Assembly (NCBI RefSeq): GCF_009711165.2
Contig: NZ_WMID02000052.1
Coordinates: forward strand, 1 to 22,654
Length of the DNA: 22,654 nucleotides
Source: Flavobacterium sp. MC2016-06
GTDB lineage: Bacteria > Bacteroidota > Bacteroidia > Flavobacteriales > Flavobacteriaceae
Direction: 5' to 3'
A model generated the notes under the pieces. That model saw only the letters and a list, made by a program, of their open reading frames with translations. It had not been told where the DNA came from and did no database searches. Position numbers and translations under genes: made by a program. This document shows positions 14,669-22,638 of this stretch, piece after piece. The first letter of the stretch is position 1. Each line of letters opens with the position of its first letter.

Positions 14669-15196
14669 TTAGTCGTGTTTTCCGTTAAAGTATTCCATCC
14701 ATTTTCCCTGCACTTTCATTACTTGTTCGATAACGTCTCTGGCAGCGCCTCTTCCGCCTTTTACGTGCGAAATGTAACGGCAGATATTTTTAATTTCTGG
14801 GCTTGCATCTTGCGGACAGGTTGGTAAACCTACCAATTGCATTACATGAAAATCTGGAATATCGTCACCCATATACAACACGTTTTCGGGTTTAATATTA
14901 TAAAGATCAGTGTATTCGTTAAAAGTTTTAACCTTGTCTGGAGTTCCTAAGTGAATATCTTTAATGCCTAAATTACGCAAACGAATTCTAACACCTTCGT
15001 TACTACCGCCAGAAATAATGCATACATTATAGCCGCTTTCTACAGCTGCTTTCATCGCGTAACCATCACGAATATTCATGGTACGAAGCATTTCTCCTTC
15101 GTTGGTTACAAAAACAGAGCTGTCTGTAAGTACGCCATCAACATCAAAAACAAAAGTTGTGATATCGTTCATTATTTCTTTATAACTTTTTGCCAT
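14669..15196 (-). CDS. kdsC: KdsC-like HAD phosphatase (Kdo-8-phosphate phosphatase)
   Basis: The 175-residue HAD-family enzyme is predicted to dephosphorylate 3-deoxy-D-manno-octulosonate 8-phosphate to Kdo, for the LPS inner core. HAD motifs are complete: DVDGVLTD at 18-25 (nucleophile D18, acid D20), ISGG at 61-64 (motif II Ser), K88 (motif III) and MGDDIPD at 109-115. The small, cap-less length and GGRGAARDVIEQVM near the end fit the tetrameric KdsC group. The start at 15196 overlaps the preceding gene by 17 bases; an ATG at 15172 (residue 9) would avoid the overlap but would lose the AKSYKE segment I recall as typical of flavobacterial homologues. Related N-acylneuraminate-type phosphatases cannot be fully excluded. 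Confidence 0.88.
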   Translation of the reverse strand: MAKSYKEIMNDITTFVFDVDGVLTDSSVFVTNEGEMLRTMNIRDGYAMKAAVESGYNVCIISGGSNEGVRIRLRNLGIKDIHLGTPDKVKTFNEYTDLYNIKPENVLYMGDDIPDFHVMQLVGLPTCPQDASPEIKNICRYISHVKGGRGAARDVIEQVMKVQGKWMEYFNGKHD

Positions 15197-15941
15197 TATT
15201 TTGTATAGATTGTGTTAGTATTTTATAAATATTTTTTTGATTATCAAGGTTTAAATACGCCAAATGTGCTTCAATTGTACTAGAGTCATGGCGTTTTGCC
15301 GGGCCGGTCTGAGCGCCGATTGGGTTTAAAGTATTAATTTTATCAGACGTTTCTTGAATCAGCGGTTTCAAAATTTCAAAAGGAACTTGATGTTCTTCAC
15401 AGATTTCCTGACCAATTTGATACAAATGATTGGTGAAATTATTCACAAAAACTGCTGCAACATGCAATGCTTTTCGCTGCTCTGAACTAATGGCAAAAAC
15501 GGCATTAGAGATACTCTTAGCAACCGTTTCTAAAACCTTAAAATCATCTTGATTTTCAGCTTCTAAACAGATCGGAATTATTGAAAAATCAACCTCTTTA
15601 TTTTTAGAAAAAGTCTGAAGCGGATAAAAAACGCCCCTTCGATTTTTAGCATCTAAAGTTTGTAGCGGCGCTGCGCCAGAAGTATGTACTACAAGTTGAT
15701 TTTTAAAAGGCAATTGCTTAGAAACCTCAGTAATTGCATTATCTGAAACAGCAATAATGCATAAATCTGAAATTTGCAGCTCTGAATATTCTGTAACAAT
15801 TTGTTTAGAATCGAGTAGGTGTGTTAGATTTTCTTTTTTTCTAGAAAACACCTGTATAATTTCGATAAGCTCACTTTTAGCGAAAGCTTTTATCAAATGC
15901 TGTGCGACATTTCCAGAACCAATTAACGTTATCCGAATCAT
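15180..15941 (-). CDS. Rossmann-fold/DUF2520 protein
   Basis: The 253-residue protein has an N-terminal NAD(P)-binding Rossmann domain (LIGSGNVAQHL at 6-16 and IAVSDNAITEV at 63-73, as in NADP-dependent oxidoreductases such as ProC) and a helical C-terminal DUF2520 domain with the hallmark GAQTGPAKRHD at 209-219. The reaction is not known; ketopantoate- or pyrroline-carboxylate-reductase-like activity is a fold-based guess. The gene overlaps kdsC by 17 bases, a pairing I recall from other flavobacteria. A -7 box sits only about 5 bases upstream of the ATG, suggesting a leaderless mRNA. Confidence 0.88.
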   Translation of the reverse strand: MIRITLIGSGNVAQHLIKAFAKSELIEIIQVFSRKKENLTHLLDSKQIVTEYSELQISDLCIIAVSDNAITEVSKQLPFKNQLVVHTSGAAPLQTLDAKNRRGVFYPLQTFSKNKEVDFSIIPICLEAENQDDFKVLETVAKSISNAVFAISSEQRKALHVAAVFVNNFTNHLYQIGQEICEEHQVPFEILKPLIQETSDKINTLNPIGAQTGPAKRHDSSTIEAHLAYLNLDNQKNIYKILTQSIQNNGKKL

Positions 15942-15945
15942 ATCG

Positions 15946-15953
15946 CAAAATTA
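15946..15953 (-). promoter_or_regulatory. -7 box for a leaderless DUF2520-kdsC transcript
   Basis: TAATTTTG on the minus strand is a full TAnnTTTG match ending 4 bases before the ATG at 15941. The transcript would start at or within a few bases of the start codon. No TTG is seen about 19 bases further upstream. Confidence 0.4.
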
Positions 15954-16041
15954 GCATTATTTTTTTTAAAAAGTTTCTTTTAATTTATAACAATAGTAAC
16001 AAGTCTACATAACAAAAACGATAATCAAAAGAAGTGATTAC

Positions 16042-16073
16042 TTGTTAATTTTTTGTTTAATTTTATATATTTA
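16042..16073 (+). promoter_or_regulatory. likely promoter of the fibre-like trio
   Basis: TTG (16042-16044), 21 bases, then TATATTTA (16066-16073), seven of eight matches to TAnnTTTG. The start would lie near 16078, about 20 bases before the ATG at 16097. It is divergent from the DUF2520 promoter in a 155-base intergenic gap. Confidence 0.45.
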
Positions 16074-16096
16074 CCCAATAATTATTAAAAATAAAA

Positions 16097-17008
16097 ATGA
16101 AAAAAATTACAGTATTCATTACGTTGCTAGTCAACACTATAGTATTTTCTCAACAAATAGGGGATGGATTTGCGCCAGTTATAAATGATTTTACACTCCC
16201 ATTGAAATCAGGTTTGTATAATGGCGAAAATCCAATTGGAGGGATTCCAAACTTAGGCTGGAAGCATTTATTTGTAATTAGAAATAGTACTTCTGTTAAT
16301 AATTACCAACTACAGATATCATCTGCTTTTTTACCTGACGATAGATTGTTTTTTAGAAAAATTGCGACTGGAGGAACATCTAATCCTGTTTGGGTTGAAA
16401 TAGCTACAAAAGGAAGTAACACTTTCTATGGTAATCAAATTGTTAATGGAAAAGTTGGTATTGGCATATCATTACCATCTGCTTATCTTGAGGTTTTAAC
16501 GCCAATAGATAGTCAAGGAATTTATGAAACCCAAAAATGGAATTCTGCAAATCCTGGATATACTCTTAAACTGCAAACTATTTGGAATACAAGCGGTATA
16601 AATTATGAATTTATACAAAGATATAATGATGTAGATTATAAATCACTTGTGTTTTATGGAGGTAATGTTGGAATAGGTATTTCAAATCCTGATACTAAAT
16701 TAGCTGTTAACGGTACAATACATTCAAAAGAAGTAAAAGTTGATATGAATGGATGGTCAGATTTTGTATTTAAAAAGGAATATGATTTACCAACTCTAGA
16801 GGAAGTCGAAAAACATATCAATGAAAAAGGGCATTTAGAGAACATTCCAAGTGAAGAAGAGGTTTTGAAAAATGGAATTAATTTGGGAGAAATGGATGCA
16901 AAACTTTTACAGAAAATTGAAGAGTTGACACTTTATATGATAGAAATGAAAAATAAACAATTAGAATTAGAAAAAACAATAAAAGAACTTAATAATAAAA
17001 TCAAATAA
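16097..17008 (+). CDS. secreted fibre-like protein, paralogue 1
   Basis: The 303-residue protein has a signal peptide (to about residue 19, VFSQ). Residues of about 24-108 (VINDFTLPLKSGLYNG ... LQISSAFLPDDRLFFRKIA ... VWVEIATKG) resemble the pyocin-knob domain of phage tail fibres. Two VGIG-x-x-x-P beta-repeats follow, at 120-132 and 191-203. From 205 on comes a module frequent in Bacteroidota: NGTIHSKEVKVDMNGW, then FKKEYDLPTLEEVEKHI, GHLENIPSEEEV, LGEMDAKLLQKIEELTLYMI, then a heptad-like coiled coil to the end. Such proteins are probably extracellular, trimeric and perhaps adhesive; no function is proven. Stop and next start overlap as TAATG at 17006-17010. Paralogue 3 shares its full layout. 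Confidence 0.8.
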   Translation: MKKITVFITLLVNTIVFSQQIGDGFAPVINDFTLPLKSGLYNGENPIGGIPNLGWKHLFVIRNSTSVNNYQLQISSAFLPDDRLFFRKIATGGTSNPVWVEIATKGSNTFYGNQIVNGKVGIGISLPSAYLEVLTPIDSQGIYETQKWNSANPGYTLKLQTIWNTSGINYEFIQRYNDVDYKSLVFYGGNVGIGISNPDTKLAVNGTIHSKEVKVDMNGWSDFVFKKEYDLPTLEEVEKHINEKGHLENIPSEEEVLKNGINLGEMDAKLLQKIEELTLYMIEMKNKQLELEKTIKELNNKIK

Positions 17009-18033
17009 TGAAAAAGATATTCTTACTTACCTTAGTATTATCTCAAACAAATTTTGCTCAAAGTATTTTTCCTACTGATGGGAGCAATGTTGGAATAGGA
17101 ACTTTAAATCCAACTAGTAATCTAGAAATAAGAGAGAATATTAATACTAGTGTACCAGCAGGGCAAATTGCTCCAACTAAATCAATTTTAAAATTTTCTA
17201 GAAACGGAACTACTAATTTTAGTTATCATGAAAATGCGGAATTTAGACTTGGTCATGGCGGTAGCAGTGTTTATGGGAGCAAGCTTGATTTATATATAAA
17301 TGGCAATTCAAATACCAATTCTATCCCAGACCAGCACGTTATGACGTGGAATTATAACGGAAATGTAGGTCTTGGAACTACTGCTCCAAGAGCTGTGTTA
17401 GATGTAGCAAAAAATGCTCAAAATGGTGTATTAACTACGGTATTCGCTAGGTTGCCAGAAGGTGATTATGTTGGTGATGGAACTTTTTTAGGAGTAAGAG
17501 GATATAGTACTTCAATTATTAATGGTAAATCTTTTTCAATTGAGCACAGTTTTTATAATATCACAAACAGTTCTATTAATTTTTATAGAGGTGGCAGCAC
17601 AAGTGGAGGAGGAATATCTTTTAATACTGATAGTAATAAAGAACAAATGAGAATTGATATGAATGGAAATGTAGGTATAGGAACATTAAACCCTCAAAAC
17701 AAATTAGACGTTAATGGAACAATCCATTCAAAAGAAGTAAAAGTAGATATTAATGGCTGGCCTGATTTTGTATTTAAAAAGGAATATAATCTACCAACTC
17801 TAGAGGAAGTTGAAAATCATATCAATGAAAATGGCCATTTAGTAAATATTCCAAGTGAAGAAGAAGCTTTAAAAAACGGAATTAGTTTAGGGGAAATGAA
17901 TGCTAAATTATTACAGAAAATAGAGGAATTAACTCTGTATATGATTGAAATAAAAAAAGAGAATACTCAAATGAAAAATAAACAATCGGAATTGGAAAAA
18001 TTAATAATAGAACTTAATAATAAAATTAAATAA
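17008..18033 (+). CDS. secreted fibre-like protein, paralogue 2 (different N-terminal half)
   Basis: The 341-residue protein has a signal peptide (to about residue 18, FAQ). Unlike its neighbours it lacks the pyocin-knob-like domain and begins at once with a fibre repeat (SNVGIGTLNPTSNLEI at 26-41). It then has two longer inserts separated by NGNVGLGTTAPRAVLDV (117-133) and NGNVGIGTLNPQNKLDV (219-235). The C-terminal module (237-341) is nearly the same as in paralogues 1 and 3 but diverged at many synonymous sites, so the duplication is not recent. It is joined to both neighbours by 1-base TAATG overlaps. Possible role as a surface or matrix fibre is inference. Confidence 0.8.
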   Translation: MKKIFLLTLVLSQTNFAQSIFPTDGSNVGIGTLNPTSNLEIRENINTSVPAGQIAPTKSILKFSRNGTTNFSYHENAEFRLGHGGSSVYGSKLDLYINGNSNTNSIPDQHVMTWNYNGNVGLGTTAPRAVLDVAKNAQNGVLTTVFARLPEGDYVGDGTFLGVRGYSTSIINGKSFSIEHSFYNITNSSINFYRGGSTSGGGISFNTDSNKEQMRIDMNGNVGIGTLNPQNKLDVNGTIHSKEVKVDINGWPDFVFKKEYNLPTLEEVENHINENGHLVNIPSEEEALKNGISLGEMNAKLLQKIEELTLYMIEIKKENTQMKNKQSELEKLIIELNNKIK

Positions 18034-19016
18034 TGAAAAAAACAATTACACTAGTTGTATTATTTATAACTGCCATCGGATTTTCACAACAAATAAGTGA
18101 TGGTTCAGCGCTTTTAATAAATGATTTTACAGTTCCTTTAAAGTCAGGTATATATAACGGTTCAAATCCGATAGGAGCAACTCCAGATAACAGCAATCCC
18201 TGGCAGCATTTATTTGTAACGAGACATTATAATTTAGAAAATAATCATGAATTGCAGATATCTTCAGCATTTACTGAAAATGACAGATTATTTTTTAGAA
18301 AAATAGCAAATTTAAGTTTGTCTTCTAAAAACCCTACTTGGATTGAACTTGCAACAAGGGGGAACAATAGCTTTGAAGGAAATCAATTTATCAATGGCAG
18401 TGTAGGTATTGGTAATATAAATCCATTAGCCAAATTAGATATTAGCGGAAACTTGATTTTAAGAAATTATGAAAACATTACTGGAAAAGGCAGCAATATG
18501 ATGTTTACAGCTTATGGTGATGATTTGTATGGACCAAAAATAAGAAGTTATCTAACTTTTGCTTCTGGTGTAAATTCTAATATGGGATTAGTGTTAAGTT
18601 CTTATTGTAGTGGTTATAAGGATGAACTTTTTTTATATAATGGAATGGTAGGAATAGGAACAATGAGTCCTCAAAACAAACTAGATGTAAATGGAACAAT
18701 TCATTCAAAAGAAGTAAAAGTAGATATGAATGGATGGCCAGATCATGTTTTTAAAAAAGAATATAATTTACCAACACTAAAAGAAGTTGAAAAACAAATT
18801 ACCGAAAAAGGACACTTAGAAAACATTCCGAGTGAAGAAGAAGTTTTGAAAAACGGAATTAATTTAGGAGAAATGAATGCCAAGTTGTTACAAAAAATTG
18901 AAGAACTGACTCTTTACATGATCAATCAAAATAAAAACATTGAAGTTTTAATGCAGGAAAATCAAAATCAAAATCAAGAAATAGCAAATCTTAAAGAGAA
19001 ATTATCTGTAAGATAA
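18033..19016 (+). CDS. secreted fibre-like protein, paralogue 3
   Basis: The 327-residue protein has a signal peptide (to about residue 18, GFSQ), a pyocin-knob-like domain (about 24-110: LINDFTVPLKSGIYNG ... LQISSAFTENDRLFFRKIA ... WIELATRG), VGIG repeats at 123-137 and 206-219, and the shared C-terminal module from 221. It ends in a Gln/Asn-rich coiled coil (MQENQNQNQEIANLKEK) unlike the tails of the other two. Layout matches paralogue 1, with the region between the two VGIG repeats unrelated. It is the last gene of the trio; a hairpin follows at 19030. Confidence 0.8.
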   Translation: MKKTITLVVLFITAIGFSQQISDGSALLINDFTVPLKSGIYNGSNPIGATPDNSNPWQHLFVTRHYNLENNHELQISSAFTENDRLFFRKIANLSLSSKNPTWIELATRGNNSFEGNQFINGSVGIGNINPLAKLDISGNLILRNYENITGKGSNMMFTAYGDDLYGPKIRSYLTFASGVNSNMGLVLSSYCSGYKDELFLYNGMVGIGTMSPQNKLDVNGTIHSKEVKVDMNGWPDHVFKKEYNLPTLKEVEKQITEKGHLENIPSEEEVLKNGINLGEMNAKLLQKIEELTLYMINQNKNIEVLMQENQNQNQEIANLKEKLSVR

Positions 19017-19029
19017 TCTAGTACTTTAG

Positions 19030-19067
19030 TAAACTTCCTGTTTTATTGAATGAAAATTGGAAGTTTA
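19030..19067 (+). terminator. probable terminator of the fibre-like trio
   Basis: A 9-bp stem (TAAACTTCC / GGAAGTTTA) encloses a 20-base loop and is followed by the T-rich ATTATTTGATAATT. It begins 13 bases after the stop at 19016. The long loop makes it weaker than the other terminators in the window. Confidence 0.55.
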
Positions 19068-19180
19068 TTATTTGATAATTGTAGATTTTAACTTACTCAA
19101 ATCAAATATTGTATTTTTTAACGGCCCTTTATTTGGTTTTTATTAACAAATAACACAGAACGGAAATCAACATTTTTAAG

Positions 19181-19188
19181 TATTTTTG
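19181..19188 (+). promoter_or_regulatory. -7 box of ccsBA
   Basis: TATTTTTG is a full TAnnTTTG match. The start would fall near 19193, about 27 bases before the ATG at 19220. No TTG is found at the usual -33 distance. Confidence 0.5.
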
Positions 19189-19219
19189 TGCCACTTTTAT
19201 ACAATGTAATTCCTTAAAA

Positions 19220-22200
19220 ATGGATAAAAAAATATTCTCTTTTTTGTTTTCTACACGATTAATGGCCGTTCTTTTTTTGACATTCGCAATAGCAATGGGT
19301 GTTGGAACTTTTATCGAAAGTAAATACAATACCGATACTGCCAGAATTCTAATTTACAATACATGGTGGTTTGAAGCAATTATGGCTGTTTTTATGCTTA
19401 ATTTCTTCGGTAACATCAAACGTTACCAATTATTAAAAAAAGAAAAATGGGCAACTTTGTTACTGCATATTGCCTTTGTTTTTATTCTTTTAGGAGCTTT
19501 TGTTACACGTTATATTAGTTACGAAGGTATGATGCCAATTCGCGAAGGCGCGGCAGAAAACCAAATTTATTCTGATAAAACTTTTTTAACCATTTTTGCA
19601 GATGGTGAATATAAAGGTGAGCCGAGAAGAAGAGTTTTTGAAAAAAATCTTCTATTGTCGCCAGTTACCAATAATAATTTTAGTGTTTCTGGAAAATTCG
19701 ACCAAACTCCTTTTGAAGTTACTTATGTAAATTATATAATGGGAGCAAAGGAGGTTGTAAAACCAGACATGAATGGAACTTTATATCTAAAATTGGTTGA
19801 AGCAGGTTCTGGCGGACGTGAAGAACACTTCTTAAAAGAAGGTGAAGTTCAGAACATTCACAATGTTTTATTTGCTTTGAATAAACAAACTGCCGGCGCT
19901 ATTAATATTAATACAACTGGCGAGAAATATACCATTCAAACTCCTTTTGAAGGAACTTTTATGAGAATGGCAGATAAACTTCAAGGTGCTGTAACTAAAG
20001 AAAATGTACAGCCTCTTATGATGCGTTCTTTATATAGTATAGGAGATATTAGAATCGTTTTTCCAGATCCTGCTATGAAAGGAAGTATTGCTTATGAATC
20101 TAATAATGATTTTAAAGCAAAATCTCATCACGATGCTTTAATTGTTAAAGTGAAAGCAGAAGGACAAGAAAAAGAAATTACACTTTTGGGTTCTAAAGGA
20201 ACTGTTGGAGAAGCAAAAACAGTTAAAATTGGTAATATCGAATATTCTTTATTCTACGGAAGTAAAGCTTATGTTTTGCCATTTAAAGTAAAATTAAACG
20301 ATTTTATTGCTACCAAGTATCCAGGAACAGAAAAAAGTTATTCAGCTTTTGAAAGTAAAGTAACCGTTCAGGATTCTTCAGAAACATTTGATGCAGCTAT
20401 TTATATGAATCACGTTTTAGATTACAAGGGATTTCGTTTCTTTCAATCTTCTTTTGATCCAGACGAAAAAGGAACGGTACTATCTGTAAACCATGATTTT
20501 TGGGGAACTTCTATAACTTATTTAGGATATTTTATGTTATTCTTTGGTTTAATGGCAATTATGTTTACCAAACATTCTCGTTTTGGAGATTTAAAACGCA
20601 AATTAGAAGTTGTGAAAAAGAAAAAAGAAAAGCTGATTACCATTTTGGTTTTAATGCTAAGTTTAAATTCTTTTGCACAAACTGCGCCTGCACCACATGT
20701 GCATACACCGGGTCATACGCACGAACATACTCAAAATAATGATCCAAACGATCACGCTAATCACGTTACTGCACCGCCAAGTCAAAAGCAATTAGATTCG
20801 TTATTGACCATTTATAAAGCACCAGAATCACACGCTGCAAAATTTGGACGTTTGATTATTCAGGATGCTGGCGGAAGAATGAAACCTATTAATACTTTCT
20901 CTTCAGAATTACTTAGAAAAGTAAGTCATAGTAATACTTATAATGGAATGAATTCCGATCAAGTATTTTTGTCAATGACTCAATACGCTCAGGTTTGGAT
21001 TCAGATTCCGATTATTTATTTAAGAGAAGGAAATGACAGCATTCGAAAAATTATTGGAGTAGAAAAAGAAGCTAAAGCGGCTCCTTTTGTTAAGTTTTTT
21101 GATGAAAACGGGAATTACAAACTTTCAAAATATCTAGATGCATCTTATGCTGCGGGAAATCCAAATCAGTTTGAGAAAGATTTTATCGAAACCGATAAAA
21201 AAGTAAACTTAATGGAATCAGCTTTAAGTGGCAGTATTTTAAAAATATTCCCAATTCCTAATGATCCAAACAACAAATGGGTTTCGTTTTTAGAGCGTGA
21301 AAATGCTGGATTTAAAGGAATGGATTCTACTTACGTAAAACAGATTTTGCCTTTATATTTTAGTGCTTTAAATAATGGTTCTATTTCTAAAGATTTTAGT
21401 ACAGCCGATAATTTAGTAGAAAGTATCAATGGTTTTCAAAAGAAATTTGGAAGTAAAGTACGTCCTAGCGAGAGAAAAATTGATCTTGAAATTGCCTATA
21501 ATAAATATGATGTCTTGCCAAAAATGTTTTTTTGGTATGCACTTTCAGGAATTTTGATGCTGATTTTTACATTGTTCAGCATTTTCTTTGATAAAAAATG
21601 GCTTCGTATTACGGTTAATGGTTTTCATATATTAATAGGTATAATTTTTGCACTTCATACAATAGCATTAATTGCACGCTGGTATATTTCTGGTCACGCA
21701 CCTTGGAGTAATGCATATGAAGCTATTGTTTATGTAGCTTGGTCAACCATGTTCTTTGGTTTGGCTTTTGACAGAAAATCGAAACTTACTGTTGCTTCAG
21801 CAGCGTTTGTAACTTCTATGATATTTATGGCTGCTTATGCCAATTGGTTAGATCCAGAAATTGCCAATTTACAGCCTGTTCTTAACTCGTATTGGTTAAT
21901 GATTCACGTAGCGGTAATTGTAGCAAGTTATGGTCCAACTGCTTTAGGAATGATTTTAGGTTTTGTTTCGTTGATCTTGATTTTCTTTACCAACGAAAAG
22001 AACAAAGAAAAAATGAGCTTAAATATCAAAGAAATCACTTATATCAACGAAATGTCATTGACTATTGGTTTGATAATGTTAACGATAGGAAACTTTCTTG
22101 GAGGACAATGGGCCAACGAAAGCTGGGGTCGTTATTGGGGATGGGATCCAAAAGAAACTTGGGCTTTAATCTCAATTATGATTTATGCATTTGTAATACA

Positions 22201-22441
22201 CGCACGTTTTGTGCCGGCTTTGCGCGGAAAATGGTTCTTTAACTTAATGAGTATGTACGCTTTTATCTCCATTTTATTTACGTATTATGGAGTAAACTTC
22301 CACTTAGTAGGTCTTCATTCTTACGCAAGCGGTGAAGCACATTCATTAAGCTGGGTTTATTATTCTTTAGGAGCAATTTCTGTAATTGGAGCGATTACAT
22401 ATCCAAGTTATCATAAATATTATAAAAACAAAAAAAAATAA
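19220..22441 (+). CDS. ccsBA: fused cytochrome c synthase CcsBA (System II, ResB-ResC fusion)
   Basis: The 1073-residue inner membrane protein exports haem and attaches it to CXXCH motifs of apocytochromes c. The CcsB/ResB half has membrane spans at about 8-28, 47-62, 78-94 and 431-449 around a large periplasmic domain. The CcsA/ResC half (from about 768) has the WWD haem-handling motif at 961-979 (WANESWGRYWGWDPKE). H83, H896, H994 and H1033 have the spacing I recall for the four essential His of Helicobacter hepaticus CcsBA (83, 761, 858, 897). Between the halves lies a signal-peptide-like span (472-487, LITILVLMLSLNSFAQ) and a His-rich linker (493-515, seven His). It has its own -7 box and a strong terminator. 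Confidence 0.95.
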   Translation: MDKKIFSFLFSTRLMAVLFLTFAIAMGVGTFIESKYNTDTARILIYNTWWFEAIMAVFMLNFFGNIKRYQLLKKEKWATLLLHIAFVFILLGAFVTRYISYEGMMPIREGAAENQIYSDKTFLTIFADGEYKGEPRRRVFEKNLLLSPVTNNNFSVSGKFDQTPFEVTYVNYIMGAKEVVKPDMNGTLYLKLVEAGSGGREEHFLKEGEVQNIHNVLFALNKQTAGAININTTGEKYTIQTPFEGTFMRMADKLQGAVTKENVQPLMMRSLYSIGDIRIVFPDPAMKGSIAYESNNDFKAKSHHDALIVKVKAEGQEKEITLLGSKGTVGEAKTVKIGNIEYSLFYGSKAYVLPFKVKLNDFIATKYPGTEKSYSAFESKVTVQDSSETFDAAIYMNHVLDYKGFRFFQSSFDPDEKGTVLSVNHDFWGTSITYLGYFMLFFGLMAIMFTKHSRFGDLKRKLEVVKKKKEKLITILVLMLSLNSFAQTAPAPHVHTPGHTHEHTQNNDPNDHANHVTAPPSQKQLDSLLTIYKAPESHAAKFGRLIIQDAGGRMKPINTFSSELLRKVSHSNTYNGMNSDQVFLSMTQYAQVWIQIPIIYLREGNDSIRKIIGVEKEAKAAPFVKFFDENGNYKLSKYLDASYAAGNPNQFEKDFIETDKKVNLMESALSGSILKIFPIPNDPNNKWVSFLERENAGFKGMDSTYVKQILPLYFSALNNGSISKDFSTADNLVESINGFQKKFGSKVRPSERKIDLEIAYNKYDVLPKMFFWYALSGILMLIFTLFSIFFDKKWLRITVNGFHILIGIIFALHTIALIARWYISGHAPWSNAYEAIVYVAWSTMFFGLAFDRKSKLTVASAAFVTSMIFMAAYANWLDPEIANLQPVLNSYWLMIHVAVIVASYGPTALGMILGFVSLILIFFTNEKNKEKMSLNIKEITYINEMSLTIGLIMLTIGNFLGGQWANESWGRYWGWDPKETWALISIMIYAFVIHARFVPALRGKWFFNLMSMYAFISILFTYYGVNFHLVGLHSYASGEAHSLSWVYYSLGAISVIGAITYPSYHKYYKNKKK

Positions 22442-22458
22442 TATAGGTTATTAATTCA

Positions 22459-22490
22459 AATAAAGGCTCAACACAAGTTGAGCCTTTATT
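22459..22490 (+). terminator. rho-independent terminator of ccsBA, probably bidirectional
   Basis: A perfect 14-bp stem (AATAAAGGCTCAAC / GTTGAGCCTTTATT) with a 4-base ACAA loop starts 18 bases after the ccsBA stop and is followed by an AT-rich tract. Its A-rich left flank would also serve a transcript from the right. Confidence 0.9.
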
Positions 22491-22506
22491 ATTTATAATA
22501 TTTACC

Positions 22507-22539
22507 AAACCTGACCGGTTTTTAAAACCGGTCAGGTTT
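22507..22539. repeat. 33-bp perfect palindrome
   Basis: The arms AAACCTGACCGGTTTT and AAAACCGGTCAGGTTT are exact reverse complements of 16 bases around a single T at 22523. It lies directly behind the ccsBA terminator and before the heptad array. It resembles dispersed intergenic palindromes I recall from flavobacterial genomes (AACCTGACAGG type), so a mobile or REP-like repeat is likelier than a second terminator, as no T-run follows. Confidence 0.9.
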
Positions 22540-22545
22540 AACAGT

Positions 22546-22638
22546 TGAAACCTGAAACCTGAAACCTGAAACCTGAAACCTGAAACCTGAAACCTGAACA
22601 ACCTGAAACCTGAAACCTGAAACCTGAAACCTGACCCC
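22546..22638. repeat. 7-bp tandem repeat array (TGAAACC)
   Basis: Seven perfect TGAAACC units (22546-22594), one 9-base variant TGAACAACC (22595-22603), four perfect units (22604-22631) and a degenerate TGACCCC (22632-22638). The 2-base insertion shifts the phase of the last units. On the minus strand it reads as GGTTTCA and makes an artificial open frame of FRFQVSG-type peptides, which is not a gene. Confidence 0.95.

Noticed and set aside
16097..19016. Prophage tail region
   Set aside because: Although fibre-like, the proteins carry signal peptides and no other phage structural, lysis or integrase gene is present.
22546..22638. Telomere-like or CRISPR-like function for the heptad array
   Set aside because: A short internal chromosomal microsatellite with no spacers; nothing suggests a linear end.
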